A stretch of 6,722 nucleotides of DNA from Coriobacteriia bacterium (lineage in GTDB: Bacteria; Actinomycetota; Coriobacteriia; Coriobacteriales; QAMH01): contig CAAEKX010000286.1 in assembly GCA_900756605.1 (NCBI GenBank), positions 1-6,722 of the forward strand. The letters are read 5' to 3'. Below, one piece after another: positions 1 through 4,740 of the stretch. The position numbers and the translations under genes were made by a program. Under the pieces are notes generated by a model. That model did no database searches and had not been told where the DNA came from. It was given only the letters and a program-made list of their open reading frames with translations. Each line of letters starts with the position of its first letter. Positions within the stretch are counted from its first letter, which is position 1.

Positions 1-39
1 AGCCTGTACGATCTTGACGGCGAGAGGGACGGTGAGTGA
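1..39 (+). CDS. 3' end of an upstream gene, probably tatA/tatB (partial)
   Basis: Reading frame 1 from the window edge encodes SLYDLDGERDGE and stops at TGA 37-39. Only twelve residues are visible, so the assignment rests on context: the polar, acidic tail fits the C-terminus of a TatA/TatB-type protein, and such genes commonly lie directly before tatC. The stop lies one base before the preferred GTG start of tatC, so the two would be translationally coupled. It could be the tail of an unrelated protein; no domain is visible. Confidence 0.4.
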   Translation, partial: SLYDLDGERDGE

Positions 40-40
40 C

Positions 41-802
41 GTGCCCATCGGACCCGCACGCATGCCGCTCATGGACCATATCGGCGAGCTACGCCGCCGC
101 ATCGTCATCATCGTCGTGGCGCTGGCCGTTACGGTTTGCTTCATGTACCTGCTCGCGCCCTACCTCATCGACTTCCTCATCCTCCCCGTGAGCGATTACG
201 TGCAAGAAGTCTATGTGACCGGCGCTTTCGAAGGCTTCTCGCTGAAGTTTCGCGTTGCCCTCTTCATGTCCGTCCTCGTGTGCAGCCCGCTCATCTTCTG
301 GGAGTTGCTCGCGTTCTTCCTGCCGGCGTTGCGTCCCAACGAGCGCCGCTACGTGCTGCCGACGTTCTTCGTTGCCGTCGCGCTCTACGTGCTCGGCATG
401 GTCTTCTGCTATTGCTTCTGCCTGAATCCGGCGTTCCAGTTTCTCACGAACGAAAGCATGTCGATCGGCCAGATTCTGCCCCAGGCAACCGACTACCTGC
501 ACTACATCATCCTGTTCGAGCTTGCCTTTGGCCTTGCGTTCGAGCTGCCGCTTGTGGTGTTCTTCCTCATCCTGTTCAACATCGTGCCGTACAAGAAGAT
601 GCGTGCGAGTTGGCGTGGCATCTACGTTGGTCTGCTCGTAATCGCCGCCGTCGTCACTCCGGACGCCTCTCCCGTGACGATGGGCATCATGTTCGCCGCG
701 CTTCTCGCGCTCTACGAGGTGTCCCTCGCCGCCGCGCGCATTGCGCTGTCGCGTAGAATCAAGCGCCAGCGCGCCGAGGAAGAAGCGGAGATGGCTGCAT
801 AA
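41..802 (+). CDS. tatC: Twin-arginine translocase receptor subunit TatC
   Basis: Polytopic inner-membrane receptor that binds twin-arginine signal peptides and, with TatA/TatB, exports folded, cofactor-loaded proteins. The protein (253 residues from this start) has the usual family length and about six hydrophobic segments. Recognisable TatC signatures are the N-terminal DHIGELRRRI, with the conserved Glu near the cytoplasmic N-terminus, the ALRPNERRYVLP loop with its conserved Glu, and VVTPDASPVT before the last helix. The charged C-terminus is cytoplasmic. The start is uncertain: TTG 14, GTG 32, GTG 41 and ATG 62 are all in frame. GTG 41 is preferred because GGTGA at 31-35 gives a well-spaced ribosome site and it begins just after the upstream stop; GTG 32 would overlap that stop. 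The stop codon overlaps the hypA start by one base, indicating one operon. Confidence 0.95.
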   Translation: MPIGPARMPLMDHIGELRRRIVIIVVALAVTVCFMYLLAPYLIDFLILPVSDYVQEVYVTGAFEGFSLKFRVALFMSVLVCSPLIFWELLAFFLPALRPNERRYVLPTFFVAVALYVLGMVFCYCFCLNPAFQFLTNESMSIGQILPQATDYLHYIILFELAFGLAFELPLVVFFLILFNIVPYKKMRASWRGIYVGLLVIAAVVTPDASPVTMGIMFAALLALYEVSLAAARIALSRRIKRQRAEEEAEMAA

Positions 803-1173
803 TGCACGAACTTTCGCTCGTCCAGGGGATATTCGACTCGGTTGCCCCCGTCGCACGTCAAAACGGTGCGACTAAGATCACAAACATCAAGCTCACGATC
901 GGCGAGATGACGATGGTCGTACCCGAAGCGATGGAGTTTGCCTTCGAGGCGCTTTCCGAAGATGACCCGTTGCTCGACGGCTGTGTGCTCGAGATGGATT
1001 TCGTGAGTCCGCGATCGAAATGCCTCGATTGCGGTAACGAGTTCGAGCACGACCGCTTTCACAACCACTGCCCCGCCTGCGACTCCGCAGCGACCATGCT
1101 CATAGCGGGTCGCGAACTCGAAGTCGCGTCCATGGAAATCGAGACACCCGACGACGAGGACGACCCCGCGTAG
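802..1173 (+). CDS. hypA: Hydrogenase nickel incorporation protein HypA
   Basis: Cytoplasmic nickel metallochaperone that works with HypB to load nickel into the large subunit of [NiFe]-hydrogenase (HypA also serves urease in some bacteria). The 123-residue protein has the usual family length. It opens with MHELSL, where the amino terminus, His2 and Glu3 form the nickel site in this family. A structural zinc site is visible as two CxxC pairs, Cys74/Cys77 and Cys90/Cys93. The late GRELEV motif is typical of HypA. The tail from residue 115 is unusually acidic (about seven Asp/Glu in nine residues). The ATG overlaps the tatC stop (TAATG), and GGAG at 787-790 is rather distant, so translational coupling to tatC is likely. 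Its own hydrogenase is not in the window. Confidence 0.95.
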   Translation: MHELSLVQGIFDSVAPVARQNGATKITNIKLTIGEMTMVVPEAMEFAFEALSEDDPLLDGCVLEMDFVSPRSKCLDCGNEFEHDRFHNHCPACDSAATMLIAGRELEVASMEIETPDDEDDPA

Positions 1174-1179
1174 GGGCCA

Positions 1180-1210
1180 ATGTGTCACGGGGTCAGACCC
1201 CCCGACACGT
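1180..1210. repeat. GC-rich hairpin in the hypA-hypB gap
   Basis: An inverted repeat pairs GTGTC (1182-1186) with GACAC (1204-1208) and GGGGTC (1189-1194) with GACCCC (1196-1201), leaving a two-base internal mismatch (1187-1188 against 1202-1203). The stem can extend outward by one wobble and one A-T pair. The core GGGGTCAGACCCC is almost self-complementary. There is no T-run behind it, so it is not a classical terminator. It lies inside the operon just before the hypB ribosome site, and may stabilise, attenuate or process the transcript, or be a dispersed REP-like element. Confidence 0.75.
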
Positions 1211-1227
1211 CGAGAGAGAAGGATGAC

Positions 1228-1878
1228 ATGGCTCACATCGATCTGGAAACGAAGATCCTGAACAAGAACGACGATGGCGCTGCGGCAAACCGCGCCCTGC
1301 TCGACGAAAAGGGCGTCTACATGGTCAACGTGCTGGCAAGCCCCGGATCGGGCAAGACGTCGACCATCGTGGCAACCATCAACGCGCTGCGCGATAAGTA
1401 CAATATCGCCGTCATCGAGGGCGATATCGCGAGCGACGTCGATTCGCAGACCATCAAGGCCATGGGAATCCCCGCCGTGCAAATCAACACGGCTGGCGCC
1501 TGCCACCTGGAAAGCGACATGCTGCGCCGCGCACTCGATGTGCTCGACCTCGACAACATCGACCTTATCTTCATCGAGAACGTCGGCAATCTCGTGTGTC
1601 CTGCGGATTTCTACCTAGGCGAGGACATCAAGATGATGATTCTCTCCGTGCCCGAAGGTGACGACAAGCCGCTCAAATACCCGGGTATGTTCCAGGTAGC
1701 CGACGCCATCATCCTCAATAAAATCGACGTGATGCCGGCCTTCACCTTTGACAAAGCGCTCTTCGACGAACATATCGCGCGCCTTAACCCCACGGCACCG
1801 AGTTTCGCCATCGCCGCAACCAAGGGCGACGGCGTTGACGAGTGGGCCAGCTGGCTCTCCACGCAAATCGAAAAATGA
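1228..1878 (+). CDS. hypB: Hydrogenase nickel incorporation GTPase HypB
   Basis: SIMIBI-class GTPase that couples GTP hydrolysis to nickel transfer, with HypA, into [NiFe]-hydrogenase precursors in the cytoplasm. In the 216-residue protein the P-loop ASPGSGKTS lies at 37-45, EGDIASDVD at 64-72, and the guanine-specificity motif NKID at 164-167. The G-domain metal site typical of HypB is present as Cys92-His93 (TAGACHLES) and Cys124 (ENVGNLVCPADF). The N-terminal CxxCGC high-affinity nickel motif and the His-rich stretch found in some HypBs are both absent. ATG 1228 is chosen because GAAGGA (1218-1223) sits directly upstream. An in-frame extension to 1180 would translate the hairpin and is rejected. 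It follows hypA at 54 bases and is probably co-transcribed with tatC and hypA. It is the last gene of the + strand run. Confidence 0.96.
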   Translation: MAHIDLETKILNKNDDGAAANRALLDEKGVYMVNVLASPGSGKTSTIVATINALRDKYNIAVIEGDIASDVDSQTIKAMGIPAVQINTAGACHLESDMLRRALDVLDLDNIDLIFIENVGNLVCPADFYLGEDIKMMILSVPEGDDKPLKYPGMFQVADAIILNKIDVMPAFTFDKALFDEHIARLNPTAPSFAIAATKGDGVDEWASWLSTQIEK

Positions 1879-1888
1879 CGATCGACAA

Positions 1889-1964
1889 GCGTGCCTGGCA
1901 CGCTGTCTCATAACATCGACGTTTTATCAGTTTTGGCCAGCTTTTGAGACAGCGTGCCGGGCAC
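1889..1964. repeat. Inverted repeat with 20-base arms between convergent hypB and ahcY
   Basis: The left arm 1891-1910 and right arm 1945-1964 are reverse complements over 20 bases except for one position (T1896 against G1959, a G-U pair in RNA). Each arm has its own dyad: GCGTGCCTGGCACGC at 1889-1903 and GTGCCGGGCAC at 1954-1964. The heptamer TGAGACA and its complement face the 34-base loop. The element starts 11 bases after the hypB stop and ends 8 bases before the ahcY stop, so both transcripts would form the hairpin at their 3' ends. No strong T-run follows on either side, so termination is plausible but not proven. The two-part layout resembles a pair of head-to-head REP units. Confidence 0.85.
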
Positions 1965-1972
1965 CCTAGAGG

Positions 1973-3232
1973 TCAGACGGTGCCCAGCGTCCAGGAGTTG
2001 AGGTAGGCCTCCTGCTCGGGCGTGAGCGTGTCAATCTCGATGCCGAGCGTGCCGAGCTTGACGCGAGCGATCTCGTCATCGATCTCGGCCGGGATGTTGT
2101 AGCACTGGGGCAACAGCTCATCGCGATGCTTGAGCACGTACTCCGCCGCGAGCACCTGATTTGCGAAGCTCATGTCCATAACCTCGGCGGGATGCCCCTC
2201 GGCGGCAGAAAGGTTCACGAGGCGTCCGTCGGCGAGCAGGATGATGGTGCGGCCGTCAGGCAGCGTGTACTCGTCGACCAGCGGCTTGAGGGTCTCCTTC
2301 GACACCGCACGCTCCTCGAGCCACGGGATGTTAATCTCGCTATTGAAGTGACCGGAGTTGCAGATGATGGCGCCGTCCTTCATGTTCTCGAACGCCGGCG
2401 CATCGATGACGTTGAGGTCGCCCGTCACGGTGACCCACACGTCGGCGTACTTGGCAGCCTCGGCGCACGGCATCACGCGATAGCCCTCCATGTGCGCCTC
2501 AAGCGCCTTGAGCGGATCGACTTCACAGATGATGACGCTCATGCCCATGCCGGCGGCACGCTGCGCCAGGCCGCGGCCGCAAAAACCGTAACCGCTCACC
2601 ACGAGGGTGCGTCCCGCGAGCAAGCGATTGGTCGCGCGCACGATGCCATCGAGCGTGGACTGGCCCGTGCCATAGCGGTTGTCGAAGAAGTGCTTGGTGT
2701 TGGCGTCATTGACGTTGAACGAGGGGTACTTGAGCGCACCGGCAGCAGCCATGGCCGCAAGACGAATGACACCGGTCGTGGTCTCCTCGGTGCCGCCGAT
2801 GACATACTCAAGAGCGTCCTGGCGATCGCCGTGGATGCGATCACAGAGGTCGGCACCGTCATCCATCGTGATCTGCGGCTTGGTGTCGATGACCGCGTCG
2901 AGATGCTTATAGTAGGTTTCGGTATCCTCGCCACAACGGGCAAAAACCTCGGCGCCGTAGTACTTGACGAGCGCGGCAGCCGTATCGTCCTGGGTGGAGA
3001 GCGGGTTGCTCGCGCACAGGGCGACCTGGGCGCCCCCCTCGATCATCGTGCGTACGAGGTTGGCGGTCTCGGTCGTCACGTGCAGACACGCACCGACGCG
3101 GATTCCCTCGAAGGGGCGCTCCTTGGCAAAACGCTCGCGAATCTCGGCGAGCACGGGCATGTCGCGGTCGGCCCACAGGATGCGCGCGCGGCCCTCGTCG
3201 GCAAGGTTGATGTCGGTGATGTCGTAGCTCAT
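1973..3232 (-). CDS. ahcY: Adenosylhomocysteinase (S-adenosylhomocysteine hydrolase)
   Basis: NAD-dependent cytoplasmic enzyme that reversibly splits S-adenosylhomocysteine into adenosine and homocysteine, removing the product inhibitor of methyltransferases. The 419 residues contain the family signatures: GACLHVTTETA (His51), NPLSTQDD, MDDGADL (Asp124/125), GGTEETTTG (Glu149/150), the catalytic Lys180 and Asp184 in NTKHFFDNRYG, the NAD-binding GYGFCGRG at 214-221, NSGHF (His295) and GHPAEVM (His347). It has no internal insertion of the kind seen in some bacterial and plant enzymes. It ends YLNSWTLGTV, lacking the Lys-and-Tyr C-terminal tail of the animal-type enzyme, so it resembles the archaeal/Thermotoga form. 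Some archaeal relatives prefer S-inosylhomocysteine, so the exact substrate is not settled. The start is fixed by GAGGAGG five bases upstream. A weak -10 candidate, TAGTAT, lies at 3265-3270 on the minus strand. No SAH riboswitch was recognised. Confidence 0.95.
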   Translation of the reverse strand: MSYDITDINLADEGRARILWADRDMPVLAEIRERFAKERPFEGIRVGACLHVTTETANLVRTMIEGGAQVALCASNPLSTQDDTAAALVKYYGAEVFARCGEDTETYYKHLDAVIDTKPQITMDDGADLCDRIHGDRQDALEYVIGGTEETTTGVIRLAAMAAAGALKYPSFNVNDANTKHFFDNRYGTGQSTLDGIVRATNRLLAGRTLVVSGYGFCGRGLAQRAAGMGMSVIICEVDPLKALEAHMEGYRVMPCAEAAKYADVWVTVTGDLNVIDAPAFENMKDGAIICNSGHFNSEINIPWLEERAVSKETLKPLVDEYTLPDGRTIILLADGRLVNLSAAEGHPAEVMDMSFANQVLAAEYVLKHRDELLPQCYNIPAEIDDEIARVKLGTLGIEIDTLTPEQEAYLNSWTLGTV

Positions 3233-3237
3233 GGGTT

Positions 3238-3244
3238 CCTCCTC
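3238..3244 (-). promoter_or_regulatory. ahcY ribosome binding site (decides start)
   Basis: On the minus strand GAGGAGG lies five bases before the ATG at 3232-3230. This strong site rules out the in-frame extension that runs back to 3403, whose first residues are only a translation of the dyad repeat at 3366-3406. Confidence 0.85.
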
Positions 3245-3300
3245 GATGAAATGACACGCTGCACATACTATCACGGGTGAATGGGGCAAGCAGTCGGGCC

Positions 3301-3328
3301 GGGGCAAATGAACGGGCCATTTGTCCCC
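3301..3328. repeat. Bulged hairpin upstream of ahcY, related to the TGCCCCGGC repeats
   Basis: GGGG (3301-3304) pairs with CCCC (3325-3328) and CAAATG (3305-3310) with CATTTG (3318-3323), with T3324 bulged and a seven-base loop. On the minus strand the 3' flank reads TTTGCCCCGGCCC, close to the TTGCCCCGGCGCC core of the element at 3366-3406, so it may be a degenerate member of that family. It lies in the ahcY 5' region, upstream of the candidate -10, and so probably outside the transcript. Confidence 0.6.
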
Positions 3329-3365
3329 CAAGGTTCGCTTATCTCGCAGGTGATGGTACCCGTAG

Positions 3366-3406
3366 CAAATAAGACAAAATTGCCCCGGCGCCGTTTGTCT
3401 CATTTG
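3366..3406. repeat. Dyad repeat, family A copy 1
   Basis: Arms CAAATAAGACAAA (3366-3378) and TTTGTCTCATTTG (3394-3406) are complementary at 12 of 13 positions around a 15-base GC-rich loop. The segment AGACAAAATTGCCCCGGCGC (3373-3392, allowing one extra base in the loop) matches the copy at 4704-4740 at 19 of 20 bases. It lies in the divergent region between ahcY and the small Cys-rich gene, touching the operator candidate at 3407. Confidence 0.85.
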
Positions 3407-3425
3407 TTAGGGTATGCTAACATTT
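3407..3425 (+). promoter_or_regulatory. Candidate DtxR/IdeR-type iron box
   Basis: TTAGGGTATGCTAACATTT matches the actinobacterial DtxR/IdeR consensus TTAGGTTAGSCTAACCTAA at 13 of 19 positions, including both TTAG-N6-CTAA blocks; TGTTAG (3405-3410) and CTAACA (3417-3422) are perfectly complementary. A -10-like TATGCT (3413-3418) lies inside the box, so bound repressor would cover the promoter. It sits directly before the small Cys-rich gene, and a DtxR-family regulator is encoded about 730 bases downstream. The call is by similarity to a consensus from a different order of Actinobacteria, so the true motif of this regulator may differ. Confidence 0.45.
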
Positions 3426-3429
3426 GGAT

Positions 3430-3693
3430 ATGAATATTGCGAGCTGGATCATACTTGCCATCGTTGTCGTATGGATTGGTGTTGCCATCGAGGTCGCCTT
3501 CTTCGGTGGCTTTGGCAAAAAGGGGCGCTCGTGTCACGACGCGCACCACAATGCCAATCTGCCAAGCGACGAAGACCTCAAACTTCCGAGTGCCTGCATG
3601 GGTTGCAGCAAGGGGAGCTGCGCGGGTTGCGCAAGCGCAACCGGCAGGCGCGATGTCCCGACACCGATTATTCGCGAAGAGCCAGAACCCTAA
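3430..3693 (+). CDS. Small membrane-anchored Cys-rich protein, FeoB-associated-like
   Basis: The 87-residue protein has one N-terminal hydrophobic helix (about residues 4-27), a basic stop (GKKGR), then a soluble part. That part holds Cys35 with His36, His39 and His40, and a C-x2-C-x4-C-x2-C cluster (Cys56, 59, 64, 67) in CMGCSKGSCAGC, ending in an acidic, Pro-rich tail. This layout, a short helix followed by a Cys cluster, resembles the FeoB-associated Cys-rich membrane proteins, which are usually shorter. The nearby feoB, regulator gene and iron-box candidate support a role in iron uptake, perhaps as a metal-binding or redox partner, but this is inference. No good ribosome site is seen; TTG 3424 would add two residues. 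With a TATGCT -10 at 3413-3418 the message could be leaderless or nearly so. It could instead be an unrelated Cys-rich protein. Confidence 0.7.
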   Translation: MNIASWIILAIVVVWIGVAIEVAFFGGFGKKGRSCHDAHHNANLPSDEDLKLPSACMGCSKGSCAGCASATGRRDVPTPIIREEPEP

Positions 3694-3720
3694 AGCCGGC
3701 TGTCGAAAAAATCGAACTGT

Positions 3721-3882
3721 GCGCGCAAAAACAGCGCAAATCTAGGGTACCGATGCATAACACTGGCGTGATGTGCAGGAAAATGCCGAATGTCTAGGAT
3801 TTGAGAACCACAGAGACTAGACATTCGCCACTTTTGCGTGCATAAGACCGGACGGTCCTAGACATTCGCGGTTTTTGCGCGC
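3721..3882. repeat. Cluster of four ~26-base units in -,-,+,+ order
   Basis: Four copies of a unit starting CCTAGACATTCG and ending near TTTTTGCGCGC are present: 3721-3746 and 3773-3798 on the minus strand, and 3816-3841 and 3857-3882 on the plus strand. Against the last copy, identities are 22, 19 and 21 of 26 bases. The inner pair contains perfect 11-base complementary arms (3787-3797 and 3817-3827), and the outer pair can form a second, longer stem around it. A small palindrome, GACCGGACGGTC (3846-3857), joins the two plus-strand copies, and GCATAACAC recurs at 3755-3763 and 3888-3896. No gene is supported here. It lies between the small Cys-rich gene and the regulator gene. Confidence 0.75.
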
Positions 3883-3899
3883 GCCCCGCATAACACCCT

Positions 3900-3941
3900 G
3901 CATATATGCGAATGCGACCGGGGAAGTTCGGCCGCATTCGC
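3900..3941. repeat. Palindrome and 9-base inverted repeat hairpin
   Basis: GCATATATGC (3900-3909) is a perfect palindrome. It overlaps a hairpin with perfect arms GCGAATGCG (3908-3916) and CGCATTCGC (3933-3941), extendable by CCG/CGG after one mismatch. CATTCGC is also the core word of the neighbouring unit cluster. There is no T-run after it on either strand. A purine-only stretch follows at 3944-3964. Role unknown: operator, RNA structure or repeat remnant. Confidence 0.6.
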
Positions 3942-4106
3942 ACGAGAGAGAGGAAGAAGAAGAGTAATTGTTCTCCATCTGGGATAGTAGTATAGCCTCT
4001 TTTTATTCTTTGTAAAGAATAATATAGATTTTTCGCTACCTTTTTGCGGATTGTGGCATTATCCATAAATCCAGATAAAGAACACGTCGATATTATCCAT
4101 CCGTAG
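3942..4106. other. AT-rich intergenic segment upstream of the regulator gene
   Basis: This part of the 457-base gene-free stretch (3694-4150) is markedly richer in A and T than the rest of the window. It holds a purine tract at 3944-3964, a perfect 8-base inverted repeat TATTCTTTGTAAAGAATA (4004-4021), and a direct repeat ATTATCCAT at 4058-4066 and 4092-4100. The second copy ends seven bases before the TATAAT at 4107. These are candidate regulator sites for the following gene. No coding region is convincing. Confidence 0.5.
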
Positions 4107-4112
4107 TATAAT
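4107..4112 (+). promoter_or_regulatory. -10 element of the regulator gene promoter
   Basis: A perfect TATAAT lies 38 bases before the GTG start, in an AT-rich setting, predicting a short leader of about 30 bases. No good -35 is visible at 17 bases; the direct repeat ATTATCCAT occupies part of the spacer, so repression or activation at this site is possible. Confidence 0.5.
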
Positions 4113-4150
4113 GCGCTTATCATCGACTCTCGAAGCGAGCGGAGCTCATC

Positions 4151-4570
4151 GTGGCCATAGGCGATCTTACCCCCTCATATGAGGATTACATCGAGGCAAT
4201 CTACGACCTTGCCCTGCATGGGAGTGGCTCGGTGCGCTCCACCGACGTCGCGGATGCGCTTGGCTTTTCCAAGGCCAGTGTTGCACGTGCAACAAAGAAC
4301 CTGCGTGAGATGGGCTACATCGAGCAGGAGCGCTATGGCGAAATCACCCTCACCCAGACTGGCAAGGAATATGGCGAGCATATCCTCACGCGTCATCGCG
4401 TGCTGCGCGCCTTCCTCATCGACGCGCTTGGCGTGGACGAGGAGGCGGCTAACCGCGAGGCATGCATGATGGAGCACGCCGTCAGCGAAGACACGATGGA
4501 TAAGTGGATCGCCTGGTACGAGGAGAACTTCGGTCCCGTCTCTGAGACGCCCACGAGTACGCGGTTGTAG
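4151..4570 (+). CDS. DtxR/MntR-family metal-dependent transcriptional regulator
   Basis: Cytoplasmic repressor that binds DNA as a dimer when loaded with ferrous iron or manganese. In the 139 residues an N-terminal winged helix-turn-helix (about 8-75; SVRSTDVADALGFSKASVARATKNL is the recognition region) is followed by the helical dimerisation domain (78-125). There is no C-terminal SH3-like domain, so the length is that of MntR. Aligned metal ligands are Asp12, Glu15 and His82, as in MntR, but Cys105, Glu108 and His109 in EACMMEH, as in DtxR. The metal specificity is therefore unclear, and no symbol is given. The GTG start has GGAG six bases upstream (4141-4144) and a TATAAT promoter further up. 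It is convergent with feoB and downstream of the Cys-rich gene; feoB and the iron box at 3407 are likely targets, by inference. Confidence 0.92.
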   Translation: MAIGDLTPSYEDYIEAIYDLALHGSGSVRSTDVADALGFSKASVARATKNLREMGYIEQERYGEITLTQTGKEYGEHILTRHRVLRAFLIDALGVDEEAANREACMMEHAVSEDTMDKWIAWYEENFGPVSETPTSTRL

Positions 4571-4582
4571 CTCCCCAACGCA

Positions 4583-4608
4583 GGAAACGCCCCATGAGGG
4601 GCGCTTCC
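4583..4608. terminator. Stable hairpin behind the regulator gene
   Basis: GGAA (4583-4586) pairs with TTCC (4605-4608) and CGCCCC (4588-4593) with GGGGCG (4598-4603) around an ATGA loop, with one A-C mismatch. It starts 13 bases after the stop codon, as expected of a 3'-end structure, but no T-run follows directly, so intrinsic termination is uncertain. Weaker dyads follow at 4631-4651 (GAGCGG/CCGCTC) and 4660-4675 (GGCTT/AAGCC). Confidence 0.5.
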
Positions 4609-4703
4609 CGGAGAGAGGGAGGACATTTTGGAGCGGGTGGAGGAGCCGCTCATGAAGAAGGCTTGTCCTGAAGCCGGAGTTAGTCGTTCTACGCAACCGG
4701 GAC

Positions 4704-4740
4704 GATGAGACAAAACTGCCCCGGCGCGTTTTGTCTCATC
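4704..4740. repeat. Dyad repeat, family A copy 2 (perfect 13-base arms)
   Basis: GATGAGACAAAAC (4704-4716) and GTTTTGTCTCATC (4728-4740) are perfect reverse complements around the loop TGCCCCGGCGC. The left part is nearly identical to the copy at 3366-3406. The right arm includes the first base of the feoB stop codon (on the complementary strand), so the repeat lies exactly at the 3' end of feoB, between convergent genes. It carries T-runs inside the stem, not behind it. It may protect or terminate the feoB message, or be an inserted small repeat. Confidence 0.88.

Noticed and set aside
1180..1227. N-terminal extension of HypB by 16 residues
   Set aside because: It would translate the hairpin at 1180-1210; the ATG at 1228 has a good ribosome site and gives a normal HypB N-terminus.
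2126..3280. Plus-strand open frame of 384 codons opposite ahcY
   Set aside because: Antisense shadow of a well-supported gene with no recognisable domain.
3233..3365. SAH riboswitch in front of ahcY
   Set aside because: Only a simple bulged hairpin is visible, lying upstream of the -10 candidate; no conserved SAH riboswitch core could be recognised by eye. A covariance-model search would decide.
3233..3403. N-terminal extension of ahcY by 57 residues
   Set aside because: Its first residues translate the dyad repeat at 3366-3406, and a strong ribosome site fixes the start at 3232, where family similarity also begins.
3721..3882. CRISPR array
   Set aside because: The four units are divergent, change orientation, and lack equal-length unique spacers.
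3794..4123. Minus-strand open frame of 109 codons
   Set aside because: It runs through the repeat cluster and the AT-rich promoter region, has no recognisable domain, and would oppose the regulator promoter.
4704..4740. Classical intrinsic terminator for feoB
   Set aside because: The stem is perfect but no T-run follows it on either strand, so it is listed as a repeat, with termination only a possibility.
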